This document shows, in pieces, positions 34,131 to 47,700 of a stretch of 64,000 nucleotides of DNA. Origin of the DNA: Otis tarda (lineage: Eukaryota; Chordata; Aves; Otidiformes; Otididae); assembly GCA_026413225.1 (NCBI GenBank), contig CM048552.1, forward strand, positions 130,089,053 to 130,153,052, given 5' to 3'. The position numbers and the translations under genes were made by a program. Numbering within the stretch: the stretch's first letter is position 1; every line of letters starts with the position of its first letter. Below the pieces are notes generated by a model. It was not told the origin of the DNA and did no database searches. It saw nothing but the letters and a program-made list of their open reading frames with translations.

Positions 34131-37100
34131 GATAGTTGTAGAGAAGGATCAGAAGAGGGTCCTACAGTCTTCCCCGTGATGGTGTTACACAAAGCAACAG
34201 GTTTGAACTGACCCAATTGGTTTAAATTGGTGAAAATGTTATAAGGCAAATATGAAATCCCTACGGTTGTGTATCTGTCTCAGATAACCTCTCTATTTAA
34301 AAATATTAGCAATGTGCAGCATAATGTCACTTATTTTGAAGCTGTCTGACATTTTGTATTATACAGGGTTTTAGTTACTCATAAAACTTTGCCAGCATTC
34401 ACAAGTCTGAAATTTTCTGTAAGGGGTGTTGTCCTCAAACTGAATTTTTTTGGGAAGATTCCAGACATAGTTTTTTCAGCTGCTTGAAATCAAAATGCAG
34501 ATTTTTTTCCCTTGTTAAAAAAAAAGAAAAAAAAATTAAATTGAAAAGTTGTTACAGGAATAAAAAATTTTGAAAAAAGATTTTAGGTTTAAATAGCAGA
34601 ATGGTCCTTGTGTTGAGCAGAGGTCTCTGGCATCCTCTGGAGAACTGACAAGTTAGTTGCCTGCATTAAAATATTTGAAATAGCTTGATTTACAAATACT
34701 CAGTAGACCTCATATTACTTATTTGTTAAAGGTAAAGTTTCATGGGCAATTTTATTTCTAGCACTTCCTCATTAAGTGTTGTGCAAGCTTAAAGGAATTT
34801 TTAATAGGTAGAGAAGTTAATTATTTATTCTACAATTTCAAATAACATCCTCTTGTTTTAAACTCTTATTGTTTTAGAGGGGAAAGGTAAAAAAAAAAAA
34901 CCAACAAAACAACCAAGATTTAATCTATAATTCTTTAAGCTTACATTTCATTTGCCTTATTTGTCCATGAATCGAGGATACTGCCTCCAGAGTTGTTGGT
35001 GAGTACACGTTGTAAAGGTGAAAGGACTAGTAAATATTCAACCCGATACGTTGCTGGAATTCAGCACTGATATATGTTGAAAAATAAAGGCTAGAGAAGA
35101 TTCAAACAGTTAAAAGGTATTTCTGTTTTCTTTTCTTGGCTAAAAAAGTTGTAGATGGCCCTGAGGGTATCTGCTTCAGTGACTACATAAGCATTGTATT
35201 TTGAAATAGGCCTGTGCCAGCCCCTCCCTGTTTCTCTGACAGCAGGGCATTCCAAAACGAACCATTCCCCATTCCATGTAGTGACAAACCCTCTTTTCAG
35301 TGAGTCTTTAATAGGAACAAGATTTGCTGCTAGAGTAGCTGTAAAGACAACACTGATTTTGAGGGTTGTACTTGCCAGTTGAAAGCTGTGTTATTTGCTC
35401 TTTTTCCAGAAAAAAACTGTTCCGTAGCTACATTAACTGTGCTCGGGTGAGCCCCAGGGCTACTTTGAAACACTCAGGTGAAAGATCCTACATAAAACTG
35501 TAGGATCCTCTGGCACAGATATGAGCAATCTCTTTTCTGATCTCTACATAAAAATACATGTTATTACTCAAAACTGTCATATAGGATTGGACTGATGTGA
35601 CTTAAATTAAGAATGGAGCAAAAGTAAGAAGAAAAACACAAGTTAAATCTAAACTCTTAAAAGGAAAGGCTTCTCTGAAGAAGCCCCTCACTGTCCTCAC
35701 CTGACTTCAGATGTGGATTCTGCGGTCTGCTTAAATTGATAGGAGTTTGTGATCTGTTTAATACATGCAGCAGCTCTTCAACAGTCTGTAAGCTGCCAGG
35801 TTGCACTGCTAAGTACCAAGAGTCCACTTTTCTGTGATATTAAGGGTCAAAACAGACACCTTCCATAAAGCTCAAAACCTTTCTGAAGACAAATGTCAAT
35901 TTTTAACTGTGAAAATAAATTCCCAGCATGAACATACAAACTGGGAGAATAGCAACAGCGTGAAGTAGCAAGTAACATCAAGGGAGAATTAGGCCTTCAG
36001 GAAAATGGCAGTCATTTAAGATCACAGTTTCCAAAACACTTAAGGCACAAGCTTACCTTTAAGTGCATAATGCTCCCACTGGTATTAAGAGGACAATTTG
36101 TGTGCCTAAAGCGAACAGGGTTTGCAGGGCGGTGCTGGTGTTCGCTGGCTCAGCATGTTTAACACACGTGTTATCAGACAACTGGGCAAGAGGCAAGCAG
36201 CCAAAACCACATGGAGAATACATGAATGCTTGTGCTTGCTGTGGAAAGGACTAATTACACTCTCCTACTCTTTTTGGTGTAAAGTATGGCTCCATGTTAG
36301 ATTTATGAAGAATGAAGTTGTATACAATTCCTGCCAAAGGAATAAATGGGAGACAATTTAAAGAAAGAAAAGAAAGAAAGAAAAGTTTTTGCTAAACTTC
36401 ATGTTATCATCAACAGCGTTTTGACGGTAGCCAGGAAAAAAACAGGAAAGAAAAAGTATTCTACCTCTGTATGCTAGTCACCAAGGTAAGAAAAGTTTAT
36501 TGAATGAAAACTTGCAAAAGCTGAGACTGTTAATTCTGTATCTGTAGTAGTTAGAACTACATTGCAACTTAAATATTTTGAGATTCATAATAGATTACAT
36601 AGTCTAATATATGATTAAGCAAAAATAGGGAGAAAAAATGAATCAGAAAACCACATTTGTAGAAGAAAGTAATTTTCAGGTCTTCATTGTAAACTAAATA
36701 CACTGAAATAACAAAGCATAAAGTTGTGTAATGTTTGGCAGGGGAAGAGGCTTTCTAAATAACATAATGAATCCTGTCTGGTATGTTGGATTCCTTTACA
36801 AGTGTCCACAAAGAGGCAAGAGATGAGAGCTGGTGCCCTGATTCACTTGAATCCTTAGGGCTGTGGCACAGGAGACTTAATTAGTGAATCTTCATGGGGT
36901 TTTTTTGCAAATGTACTGGAATATTTCAAAAAGTAAAAGACTTCACAAAACAACTGCTTGAACTGAAAAGTTGGTGTTTTATAAATGCATACCCTGATAT
37001 TTTGTAATGAAGTCTTCTGGAACACAAGTAAGTATCATACATATTAACATTATTTCAACTAAAATATTTTGACAATTTTCATCCATGCTTAAATATGGTG

Positions 37101-40100
37101 TTCTGGTTCCTTGTATTTTTAAAAGACATTGAAGAATATGTGTTTATTTAAATGTTTGAGGCAATTCCTCTGACAAATTCCCATTCCTTGGCACTAAAAT
37201 TCTCTTGCCTATTCTTTCTTTGTTGCACATTGCCCATGTTAGGAGTTTTGCTTGTTTCTTTTTTAATCCTTTCAAGGTAAGAAAACACAAAAACTTATTT
37301 AAGTACTAGTATAAGTTACATACAGTTTTTTACTATCATGGCTGAAATATTCACTGTATACCAGAAACTCTCTAAAAATGTTTATTGTGCCTGGATTTAG
37401 TCTGGAAAGGTGTGAAACAAGCACTTTTACTATGCCAGTAAGATGGAGACGTAAATGAAATCAGACGCGCGCATAGAGATGTAGCTTTACAGAAACAAGA
37501 ACAGCGACACATCTGTAATTTTAGCCTCATGGTAAGTAAACATCAGCTATTAAGACAGCTGTGACGAAGGAATTATGACAATGTAAGAACTGATGCCTGA
37601 CAAGTAGCCTACAAAGAGTCTAGGGACTGCAGTGAGAAGGCCACTGAGTATCATCATACGTGCACAAGCGCCATCGTATGGTCAGGAGGTGGCAGGGTCT
37701 GGAAGCCAGCAGCTTGTGCAATGTGGTGGTGGTATAATAATAAAGGGAGGGCAGCTGATTGAACCTTCCTAAATATTTAGCCCCAGCCTTGCAGCAAGAA
37801 GTGACCCAGAAGGGCAGGAGCGTGCGCATCCAGGGTGTTGCGCTGGCGGAAGCACTGACGGGAAACCAGCACGCGAACAGGCTGGGGGCAGAAGTTTAAA
37901 TCTTTCACGTAGGCAATACTGCGGCTATCGGCAAGATGACTCAGCACAGAAAAACTGTAGGAACTCCTTTTCCAGCAGTGAGCTACAGGGAGCTTTTGAA
38001 AGTGCTACAAAACTGATGCAACAAACCCACAATTTTTAAAATGCTTTTTGATTTTGTATATACTAGAACAAAATTGGCAAAGATGTGAATTGAAAATTGA
38101 TGCTTCACCCCTTCAAAGCAAAATCTGAGATTTGGCTGGAAATGGCATTTCCCAAATATGTGCTGAAGTCTCAGAAATAATTACTGACACAGCCCCTTGA
38201 CTTTGTACCATTGCACAAGATATTTACTTATTTGTATTAAAGAAGCACGACGTATTACGTCATGCTGCCTTCTTCAGTATTGAAGTAATGCAGCCTGGCA
38301 CAGCAGCGCCTTCAGTCGGCATTGTATCCTTTAACAATGCTTCAGTTCAACTTGAGGAGGTCAAACCTCCTTCCCTGTTACACTGTTCAAAACCCTTCAG
38401 TGCCTCAACCAGGAAAACAGGGTGAGACAGAGGCTACTGGAATGCCGGTTAAACTAGCAGAACCACCAATCAATCACCCTCATTTCGCCCCCCCCCATCA
38501 CGTTTTGGCTTGGGTCGTTTAAAGAAGTTCCCCGTAACAGTCTGGGAAAGCACTCTTCTGTGAAAAATGAATTACAAAACCATTCTCTCACCTGCATAGC
38601 TTCCTGCTCCTCCATTGGGTATATTAACTCCTACAACAACAAACTTTGTACATCAGTATATATAACCACAGAGGGTTGGTGATTATGTAGAGCTTAAATA
38701 ACTTTTACGAACTAGACCTGCACGTTGGAGCCAAAGTGGTTAAAGAAGCAATATCTTTTTGCCTTTATAGGTATGATTACAAATCAACTTTTCCCAAAAC
38801 CTCTTTTTAAGGTATACAATGCAACAAAATAAAACATCATCCTACATTTTTGTTGAATCTCAGCCTACCCATCCTTTTAAGACTTTGTATCTTTCTCGAT
38901 GTTCTATAGCTGTTTCTTCAAAGAATGCCCCTCAATAAGCATCAGGCACAAATACAAGTTCCTTACTGTCTCCCTCTTCTGCATCACAGAACTACTCTAG
39001 TTTCTGCACAGCCATTCACTGGTCTTGTTCTAGGGAGGCTGTGTTATTTATATGCAATAGTATAAGTAACCCAAGTACGTATGTACTAATGCTTTAGAGA
39101 AAACTTCTACATGAAATTAAGGTAATGACTTTCTCCTCACATTTTTGTGAAACCAGGGCATTGAAAGCCAACTTAAGGTGTTAACAGCAGCAGCACCACC
39201 ACAGCTCTGGGAAATGTTCTCTTCATATAACCCTCCCTGTTAGACAACCAACCAAAATGTGGATACGCCATACATACTCCCAGGTGTGCCTCCTTTCTTT
39301 ATTCAGCTCACCAGAATAATTCCTAAAAATAATGATGCAGGGGAAGACCGCTAGGATTTGGGGGAAGGAAGAGATGTTTTGGGTTTATTTAATCCATCAT
39401 TCACTTGCATTTTTACTACTTGGAACTGCAATATTACAGTTATTATATCCCGGCTTGAATTGCATTATCAGTGTGAATTAATAAATCTATGAAAACAATA
39501 TATGCACATAGGCTGGGATATATTATTAGTTTAATGGAGACAGAGAGATTTTATGTGTATGTCTTTGCACTCCAAGTTCTGTTAGGCATCTGAGGAAACA
39601 CAGGTTATTTTCTACCTGAGGAAAGCAAAATAGGATTTCCCACATTCCCTGTCACCTGAAGCCTTACGACAGAAACGTCATTTTAAATCCAAGCTGCCAC
39701 CAGAAAAGACTTTCATCTACCTCTCTCCTTTCATTTCTAACAAAAAAAAAAAAAAAAGAGTAGTTTTTAAAACCTGTTCCCTCATCTAATTCAGTGCACA
39801 TCTGTACAAGCACTGGAGCTGATACTTGTTTCACATACCTGTTGTATCCAGGAGCAAAGTAAGTCCAAGCTTCAACAGCAACCTAGAGTTCTGCTCCTTT
39901 AAAGCAGCTATATGGCCACAGGTGTCATTAATGACATCTCCCTATCTTCGCAGGTTCGTGTTTCTACAGGAGTTACTAAAGTGACTGACCTTCATTTTAA
40001 AGAATCCAATAAATCAATTTTCTCTACATTTTTCCTTATGGCAAATTTAACGTAGTGGGCGATGCTCTTGCCTGTTATGCAGCAAGATCTGAATAGAAAA

Positions 40101-41339
40101 TAACTTGGAACAGGGCACTAGGAAAACACTTCTACATCTTTTGTCACTCTTAGTAACTTGATGCTAGTCTAGAAGACAACAAGACCTTTGGAACAAACAG
40201 GGATGAGCAGTGAAGAGATCGCTTTTGCCTCCCATTTTCATGGAGAGAACTGGTATGAAAAAGAGAAGGGAGAAAAGAAAGAGGAATAAACTGAACAAGC
40301 TCTCCTGTGGGTGTTTATTCCACTTCGGAGTAAGTTGTGTTTCCACCTGGAGTTAATTAGAATCACACTTCAGAACACTGGTCCTCCAAATCCTTGTGGC
40401 ATCCCAACAGTTGTTGCAAGTCCCATGCCACAAAGAACGTACATAGAAAATACAACGCAAAAATCAGGAACAAAACTCAAGCTGCTTCACTGAAGTCCAT
40501 TTTGATGGGTGAAACAATATTTACCTTTAGAATGCCCTTGAAGATATTAAACATAACTGAAACCAGGCTTTGAAAATGAACACAGTACTTTGTATAAAAA
40601 TATGGAAAGTAGCATGACTTGCTAAACAGTCTAATATATAAAATACCTAGAACTATGTACATTAGTACGAATGAAAAAGTTAAACCTAAATGGATAGAAG
40701 TATTAGCACCCTACAGTAAGTTTATTACATTCTGTTTTCTCCTAAGGAGTGTAATTCAGGCTAGCTAAGCAAAAGTGGTTTTAACCCTTTTTTCTCACCT
40801 CATTGTGAATTCTGCCCTGCCCCTCCCAAACACTCCCTTCTACAGCCTTTTCCAGATATAAGACCATAGCTAATATTCACCTAATGTAACTCTGAAATAA
40901 GCCGTTTACTCCTACTGTATAAAGAGCTCTCAGGTCACTCATGCAGATTTCCACAATGAAAAACACCTGTATTTCAAATTAATCACATTCTTTTCTTAAA
41001 TTCATTCTAAAATAAGGTAAAAAACCAGTACTGCCAGTTTAGATCCAGTTTACTTGTTTTTCTCTGTAGGTTTAAGTGACAAACTTGTCAGTCAGCATTG
41101 CCATCCTAATTACAAAGTGTAATACAGCTAGAATCCTAATGTCAGAACCATACAAACTAAGGAAGAAAGTTTTTGCTCTGAACAGCTGTGTAAACAAAAC
41201 GAGATGTTGTGCACAAAGGGTACTAGTCTTAAGAAGAGTTTGGTTTTTTTTGGTTTTAATTCTTGTACTGGTTGAACAATCACTTCAGTCTTTTGTTACT
41301 CAGACAAAAAATGTATGAATTAATGAAAATAAGCAGTAT
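34131..41339. other. Intergenic region downstream of EIF2S3
   Basis: Mostly AT-rich with short homopolymers and a GAAA-rich microsatellite at 36361-36385. A CpG-enriched patch lies at about 37450-37930 and an A run near 39740. No supported gene is present. Confidence 0.55.
36361..36385. repeat. GAAA-rich microsatellite
   Basis: An AAGAAAGAAAAGAAAGAAAG tract in intergenic DNA. It is an imperfect tetranucleotide repeat. Confidence 0.8.
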
Positions 41340-41761
41340 TTTATTTCAATACCAGATTTATGGTTTGTGTGTTACACTGGGGCTGGCTTGACTGATATTA
41401 AACAGATATGTCTGAAACACAGAATAACATAAATTAGACATGCCATGGGACACGTACAATTAATTTCTACTAAAATGTGGATAATTAAACCCACTTATAT
41501 GCCAATTCTTTTACACTTTTAATGGTGATAGTGACTAGTATTTTAGTAAGAGGGTAAAATTCAATAAAATGTACAAGGACAGCCATACAACTCAAAGATA
41601 ATGTTTGCACAGCTTCCAGCTCCACTGTGAAAATATACCCCCTCCAAAATAGAAATAGGCACTTCATCTTTAAAAATGAAGTACTCTCTTTTGTTCTTCA
41701 GTCATCATCAACAGTTGGCTTGATTGTCACTCCTCTTCTGATTTGACCCCAACCAATCAAA
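41340..41761 (-). CDS. EIF2S3: EIF2S3 exon 12, C-terminus and 3' UTR
   Basis: The acceptor is TTTTCGCAG at 41770-41762. The coding part, 41761-41698, gives [20 protein letters not shown] and TGA. The 3' UTR then runs to a minus-strand AATAAA at 41345-41340, the first canonical signal about 350 nt past the stop. The cleavage site is inferred to lie 10-30 nt beyond, and further AATAAA copies (for example near 40720) could serve as alternatives. Confidence 0.9.
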
Positions 41762-44700
41762 CTGCGAAAAGAAAAACAGTTTTTATTACTTTTAATAGTA
41801 GCCAGAAATATTGAGGATAAATCAACATCCTTCTATCATTCTTATGCTTTCAGTTCTCACACTTTGAATTTTCTCCACCTCTCTGCCACTCAAAATATCC
41901 TCCAAGATCTAAGACTGGTTAGTGGAAAAGGATGGAAAAAACGATGAGAGAGAGAGAGAACATTTGTATGTTTGTAATCAGCTAAGGATGGACCTTTGAA
42001 CACTAAACTAAAAATCTGAAAATTTTGTTACTTATGTTGCACTTGTGGACTGTAAATCTATTCACAGCTTCATCTCTTTTACCTATGGCTGCAGTGCCAT
42101 TTCAAATAGAAATGAAAATATGAAAATTCAGACAAGATTACAGTAAGATTATGAACAGAGCAGTGACTCTCAATGAACACGTAACCTATAAAGGTAACTC
42201 AACTCTCAGGTAAGTTCTATTATTTATATTCAGTAGCATTAAGGCCCCTTTTATAAGCCACTGTTGCCTGAGAAAAATACGCTTTTAAAAAGAAAACAAG
42301 ATTATGTCCGTTTCCACAATCATCAGTCAGTTCATGATAATAACACAACTGTCTTTAAAAAGCTTCCAATTTCTGGCAATGAGATACACAAAACCCACAT
42401 GTGCATCTCAGTTTAATTTGCTAAGCAGTAGAGCCTGTCTCTGGACACCAGAAAAGGAACTGAAGTATATTAGCCCAGCACTTCCCAATTTTAGGACCAT
42501 ATCTGTAGGTTATAACTAGGCCACCTTTGAATTCACTGTTTCTTGGAATCACTAGAGTATCCTGTTTGCTTGGCCATTTGCTGTTTAACCTCCATGCTTC
42601 TATATATTTACTTTCTACTTTACAGCTCCTGCTCACCCTCTGCTTTCTCACTTTCTTCCATCCTTTCAGTACTCCATTGCCTCAGGCTACAAGTTTTTCC
42701 ACATTACCAACCATATATTATCTTTATTCCAATTGGAATTTATTATGCTGCTCTTCCCAGTTTGCCTCCTTCCCCTTTTCTCAACTTTCAGTTTCCTTAT
42801 GTTGTCCCTTTGCTCTTTTAATACAACATAGAAAGCAACTTTTTAATAACAGGATCTTTACAGCAGGCTGCCACCACTTGTCCACCCCATAAACCAGAGA
42901 CGAGTGAGCTTTCTGGCAAAATTTGTTATGTTTTTCAAGTGGGAAATAATCTACAGAAGCAATGAATCTTGCCTTAAAATTTACACAAGCTGTCAGTCTA
43001 TAGCTCAAAAAAAGCATCGTTTCCAATATAAACAGTTTCTCCTCTTCCTTCTCCTTTCCCTGACTTAATTTGGGTTTCAGTTTGGTTTGGTTCCCCACCT
43101 CACCTCCCCCGTGTTCAAGAGATGTTATCTTTCCCTTGGGTTTTTTTCAGGGACTAATCTCTTCCCTAATTTGTCAGCTAGCTCTGACACAGCAAGCACT
43201 GAATTCTCATCCACACTTCCATGTTGATCTGAAAAAGAAACACACATCCATGGGTACTTAAAGCATGGTTCTTTTTCATACGGTAGGGACTTGTATGAAT
43301 GGCTACGTTCCCTTATACTTTCTCCTCATACTACAAGAGCTGTGCAGGATCAATGAATCTAAATATCCTTATGTTCTTATGATATTCATGTAGTCTTATG
43401 GAACACATAGTAGGTACAGGATGCATACTTGTCTTAAGATGGCACCAAGCTTGAAGCAAATAATCAACCAATTCTGCTCATTATGTTCAGCCTGCAAATG
43501 CTTCTGCGCAGTTGGCAGTTTCACACTTGTAATCTGAACAGGTCAATCCAGTTGATATTTCTTTCTTTCCTCTCTGCTCATAGTACATAAAACACTCAAA
43601 CTTTATAATGTCCTTCCTGCATTCCCATGCTATTAGTTCAAGACTCTACTAGAAGTCACATACGGCTCGACAGGTTGGACATCACTGACTTAGCTGTGTA
43701 TAAAGACAGGCTAGGCTTTGGCTTCACATTACTAGAATCTTCAAACCCTGCTGCCAAGATCACCTACTGTTAGATCAATTACAGCATGGCTGTTCTGGCA
43801 ACAAACCATGAGCCTCAGATGTTTCTTTGTCTGTTAAATAATATAGATATCTACTCACTATAATGTTTCTTTTAAAAGAGGCTAGGAATTAAATGAAGCA
43901 TCTCACAATAATGGTGTTAATGTGTTAGGAGAATCCAGAGGAATTTTAAAAACAGATAGACACTTACCTATTCTAGAGCAAAATCGGATCCATGTATTTT
44001 TTGTTAATAATACAACAACAAGGCACTCTACCAATATAGCACCAACTTACCGCCAGTGTTTCTCAACTCTTCGACTCAGGGCAATTTTTTCTCCCACTTC
44101 TGTGCATACTGGGTTGGTTAGCACAATCTTCCCCAAATCAGCCTTTACGGCACTGACTCTCCCTCCAGTAGACAAGGATCCTATGTTTACCATTAAAACT
44201 TCATTCTTCGATAATTTTTGCACCTGAAGACGGACATACAAGACTCTTAAACATATGTTTTCTTAAGTACTAAAGCTTATCACAGACAACATTGAGTATC
44301 TTCTGTTACCTACCTGCCACTAAAAAAAAAAAAAAAATAAATAAAAAGCTGAGAAATGCAAAAACTATAAATATCCCCCCATACAAATAATGCAAAACAG
44401 TGTCAGTGGATAAAGTTTATATGGGAAAGGACAAGTATGTAATTACGTTGTGCAGGTAGTACTGTAGGTTCTTGGTATAATATACTTTCTTGGGATTTCT
44501 CTACATTTTCTATAAAACGTACTGAAGATTGCATATACTGCATTAAAAGTGCAAACAGTCTCAGATATTGCTACAAACTGGAATGTTCTATCATTCTTTT
44601 AAATAATCTGATATTCTCATTTCCCTAATGCCTACATACATCAAAATGATTTCTCAAAAAATAATTCATTTCACAGGATAAAGAGAGCGCTGAAACACTT

Positions 44701-47700
44701 AACTTACTGTTGCATGAAGCAGTTTATAGATTTTAATGCTAACAGGGAAAACGATGATCTTTTAGTTTGATTTGTGTAAAATGGACCACAGAACATGAGA
44801 CTGTGCCATGCATCAAGTTCAGTTTCTTATCAGCTACAGTGTTTCAAAAATACTTGGCTTTTAAAAGTTCTTCAGAGACAGAATCTACAAAAAGCATGTA
44901 AGTAGGAGGTAGATCAGTATGTGCAAGAAAATTATTGCACAAATCAACAGGCTGAGAGCAAAGTAAAACAACTACCAGTATGATTAGAAGAATACTTACC
45001 TTCAGGATACATAAATACTATAGGCTACGTTAAACTACTCTGATACAAATTCCTACTCCTCTGAAAAAGCATTCTTCGATAATATTAAATAAGCAGGTAA
45101 GTTTTGTGACAAGCACTTATGAACAGGGAGACAAAATTACTACATAAATTAAAAAATGTGCATACTAATAAAACTTAGTACAAGAAGATCAATCAGGAAA
45201 AGCAGAAGGGGTACAGACCTTTGCAGCTTTCTTGTCTCCTTCAGTGCGCACACCTAATAGTCGTCTCAGCAAGAAATATGAAATTTCTAGCTCTGTAAAT
45301 ATTTCTGGCAGTGCTCCAACTGCACCAAGAACTTGGCCTACCATTCGGTCAGCCCGGCACAAAGTTGGATCAATCTTAGTTCCAACACCTACAACACAAC
45401 AAGGAAGGTCACAAGGAGTAACTGAAAAGTACCTGTTGCATTTACAAATTAAAATATTTGAAGGAGATCAACAAACTGAGAATGTGCTGGGAATTCCCTG
45501 GGACAGCACTTTCAGAATGTCAGCAAGACTGTGAGTTCTGTCTAAACAGATGAGGAAATATTCTACTGTTAAAGCCAGTACAATTAACAATGCAAGTCGA
45601 TATACATTGGCCAGTGACATTCAGGAAAATTATTTATAATCATAGAATAGTCTGAGTTGGAAGGGACCTTTAAAGGCCATCTAGCCCAACCCCCCTGCAA
45701 GGAGCAGGGACATCTCCAACCAGATCAGGTTGCTCAGAGCCCCGTCCAGCCTGGCCTTGAATGTTTCCAGGCATGGGACATTCATCTATTTATTTAAATG
45801 TTAATTTATTTATTAAATATCTAATTTTCACACCCACATTGTCTCACTCTACATATATGAATTATGTGAAATTGCTCAAAGCCTTTTTGTTTACTACACC
45901 GAAATTAATTGTTGAATGAAACCAAGTGTTTTCAATACAGGTGAAGAAATAAATATTTTCATAAGAGAATATTCTTACCTATAAGGCCTCCTGGAGCAGC
46001 ATATTGCAGGTCGTTGTGTTCGGCAAAGAGTGACACAATTTTGGAAAAGATTGGCTTACACATGAGTTTTCCTTCACTGTCCTTGGAAACAATACCAGGC
46101 CGGACCTCAATTTCCTGACCCACCTAATTACAAAAGTGAAAAAGTGATTAACTGGTTGTTTCACAGGAACATAAAGCTAACTACTAGTCACAGATAAGAC
46201 CTGCTTATTCCAGGATCTACTATTTATACAAGTCCTTGGTTCTGGGCTACTGCAGAATTTCTAGGACTTCTGTTGCACTGTGTACTGCAAATTGAACTAT
46301 ACTTGAAGCTCTGTATCTTAAAGCCAATGTAACAATTTATTTTCTCTTCAATACAATATACAGAACTGGCTTAGCAAAGGATATTTTTCAGCCTTAATTC
46401 CAGTATTTAATTTTATTTTTTTAAATGACATTTAACTGAGAAATGTTACAGCACTGAGGAAAATTGAGTGAATTCAATCGGTGTAACTGATCAGCATCAA
46501 TAAACTGCAAGACAAGGAAAAAAGAACTTGTATAAATGTTCAAAGATGTAGTTTGCTTTCCAGTCTAACAGAGCAACTTTTAAAATTCTCGTTTATTGAC
46601 GGTATCCCACAAGCAAAATAAAAAAAATTAAAAAAACCAAAATCCACAGAATACTTAAATGGGGAAGTGGAAACCCACACACACTTCAGAGATACCTTTA
46701 AAGTTCTTCTGTTCCACTCTTTCCCCCCAATAACTCAGCAAGTAGAAGTGGTAGGACTGAAAAAAATTATCTCCCTCAATTTTTGTAAGCAATGAAATCA
46801 GTATCATTATTAGCAAAAGTTAAGGCTATGGTAACAAAAATACATGGAAAAAAATAAAAATCAAGTGTTTCTTGTCCTGGTACTTTAAAACAGGAAAGTA
46901 AAAATGAGGCACAGAAAAAAAGGATAGGTGCCATCTGACTGTATTCTAGTTTAAAAAACATTCAATTATATAGATTAATTTTGTACTAAGCATGCAAAAA
47001 CTCTACTCATTAGATCACTACAAATCTGCAGACAAGAGAGGGAAAAGTTTACCTTTAAAACACCCTTTAAAATACTGCCACCAGCTACACCGCCCTTAAG
47101 GTCATCAACTTCACAGCCAGGCTTGTTGACATCAAAAGATCTGATTACTGAGAAAAAATAGACCATAACCAAGTTTATATTTAAGATCAGGTTTTTAAAG
47201 AATTAGTGCCTTTCTTTGGCAACTTTGCTTCCCTATTCTTATTAAGGTATATATATATATTTATAAATATCATAAAAACATAATTCAGGGATAACAGTAA
47301 AATATGATGAAGATTTTATTCAGAATTTTTAAGTATATAGTTGACTTTGTTCTTAAAATCATTAAGCTACTCATATATATATGGCTTTTAAAACTGCTTC
47401 TGCATAGCAAAAATTAAGTTAAATATCAGTATCTGAAAAAGAAAACAATGATCAACTATAAAAGTCCTTTGATATTCACAAAGTCAATTGTGAATATTGT
47501 AACCTTGTTTTAATGTAGTCAATTTTTATGCATTCTGAACATATGTTTTGCAAGTCTCCCATGTTTTGTGTGGGAAAAGCAAACAAACATTCATTGTAGC
47601 AGAACTGAATTTCAAAATATGCTGGAGAAAAACTGAGACTTTCAGGAGATCAGACTCTAACACAGAAAACCTAACCAATCTACCTATAAGATGTTAATGG

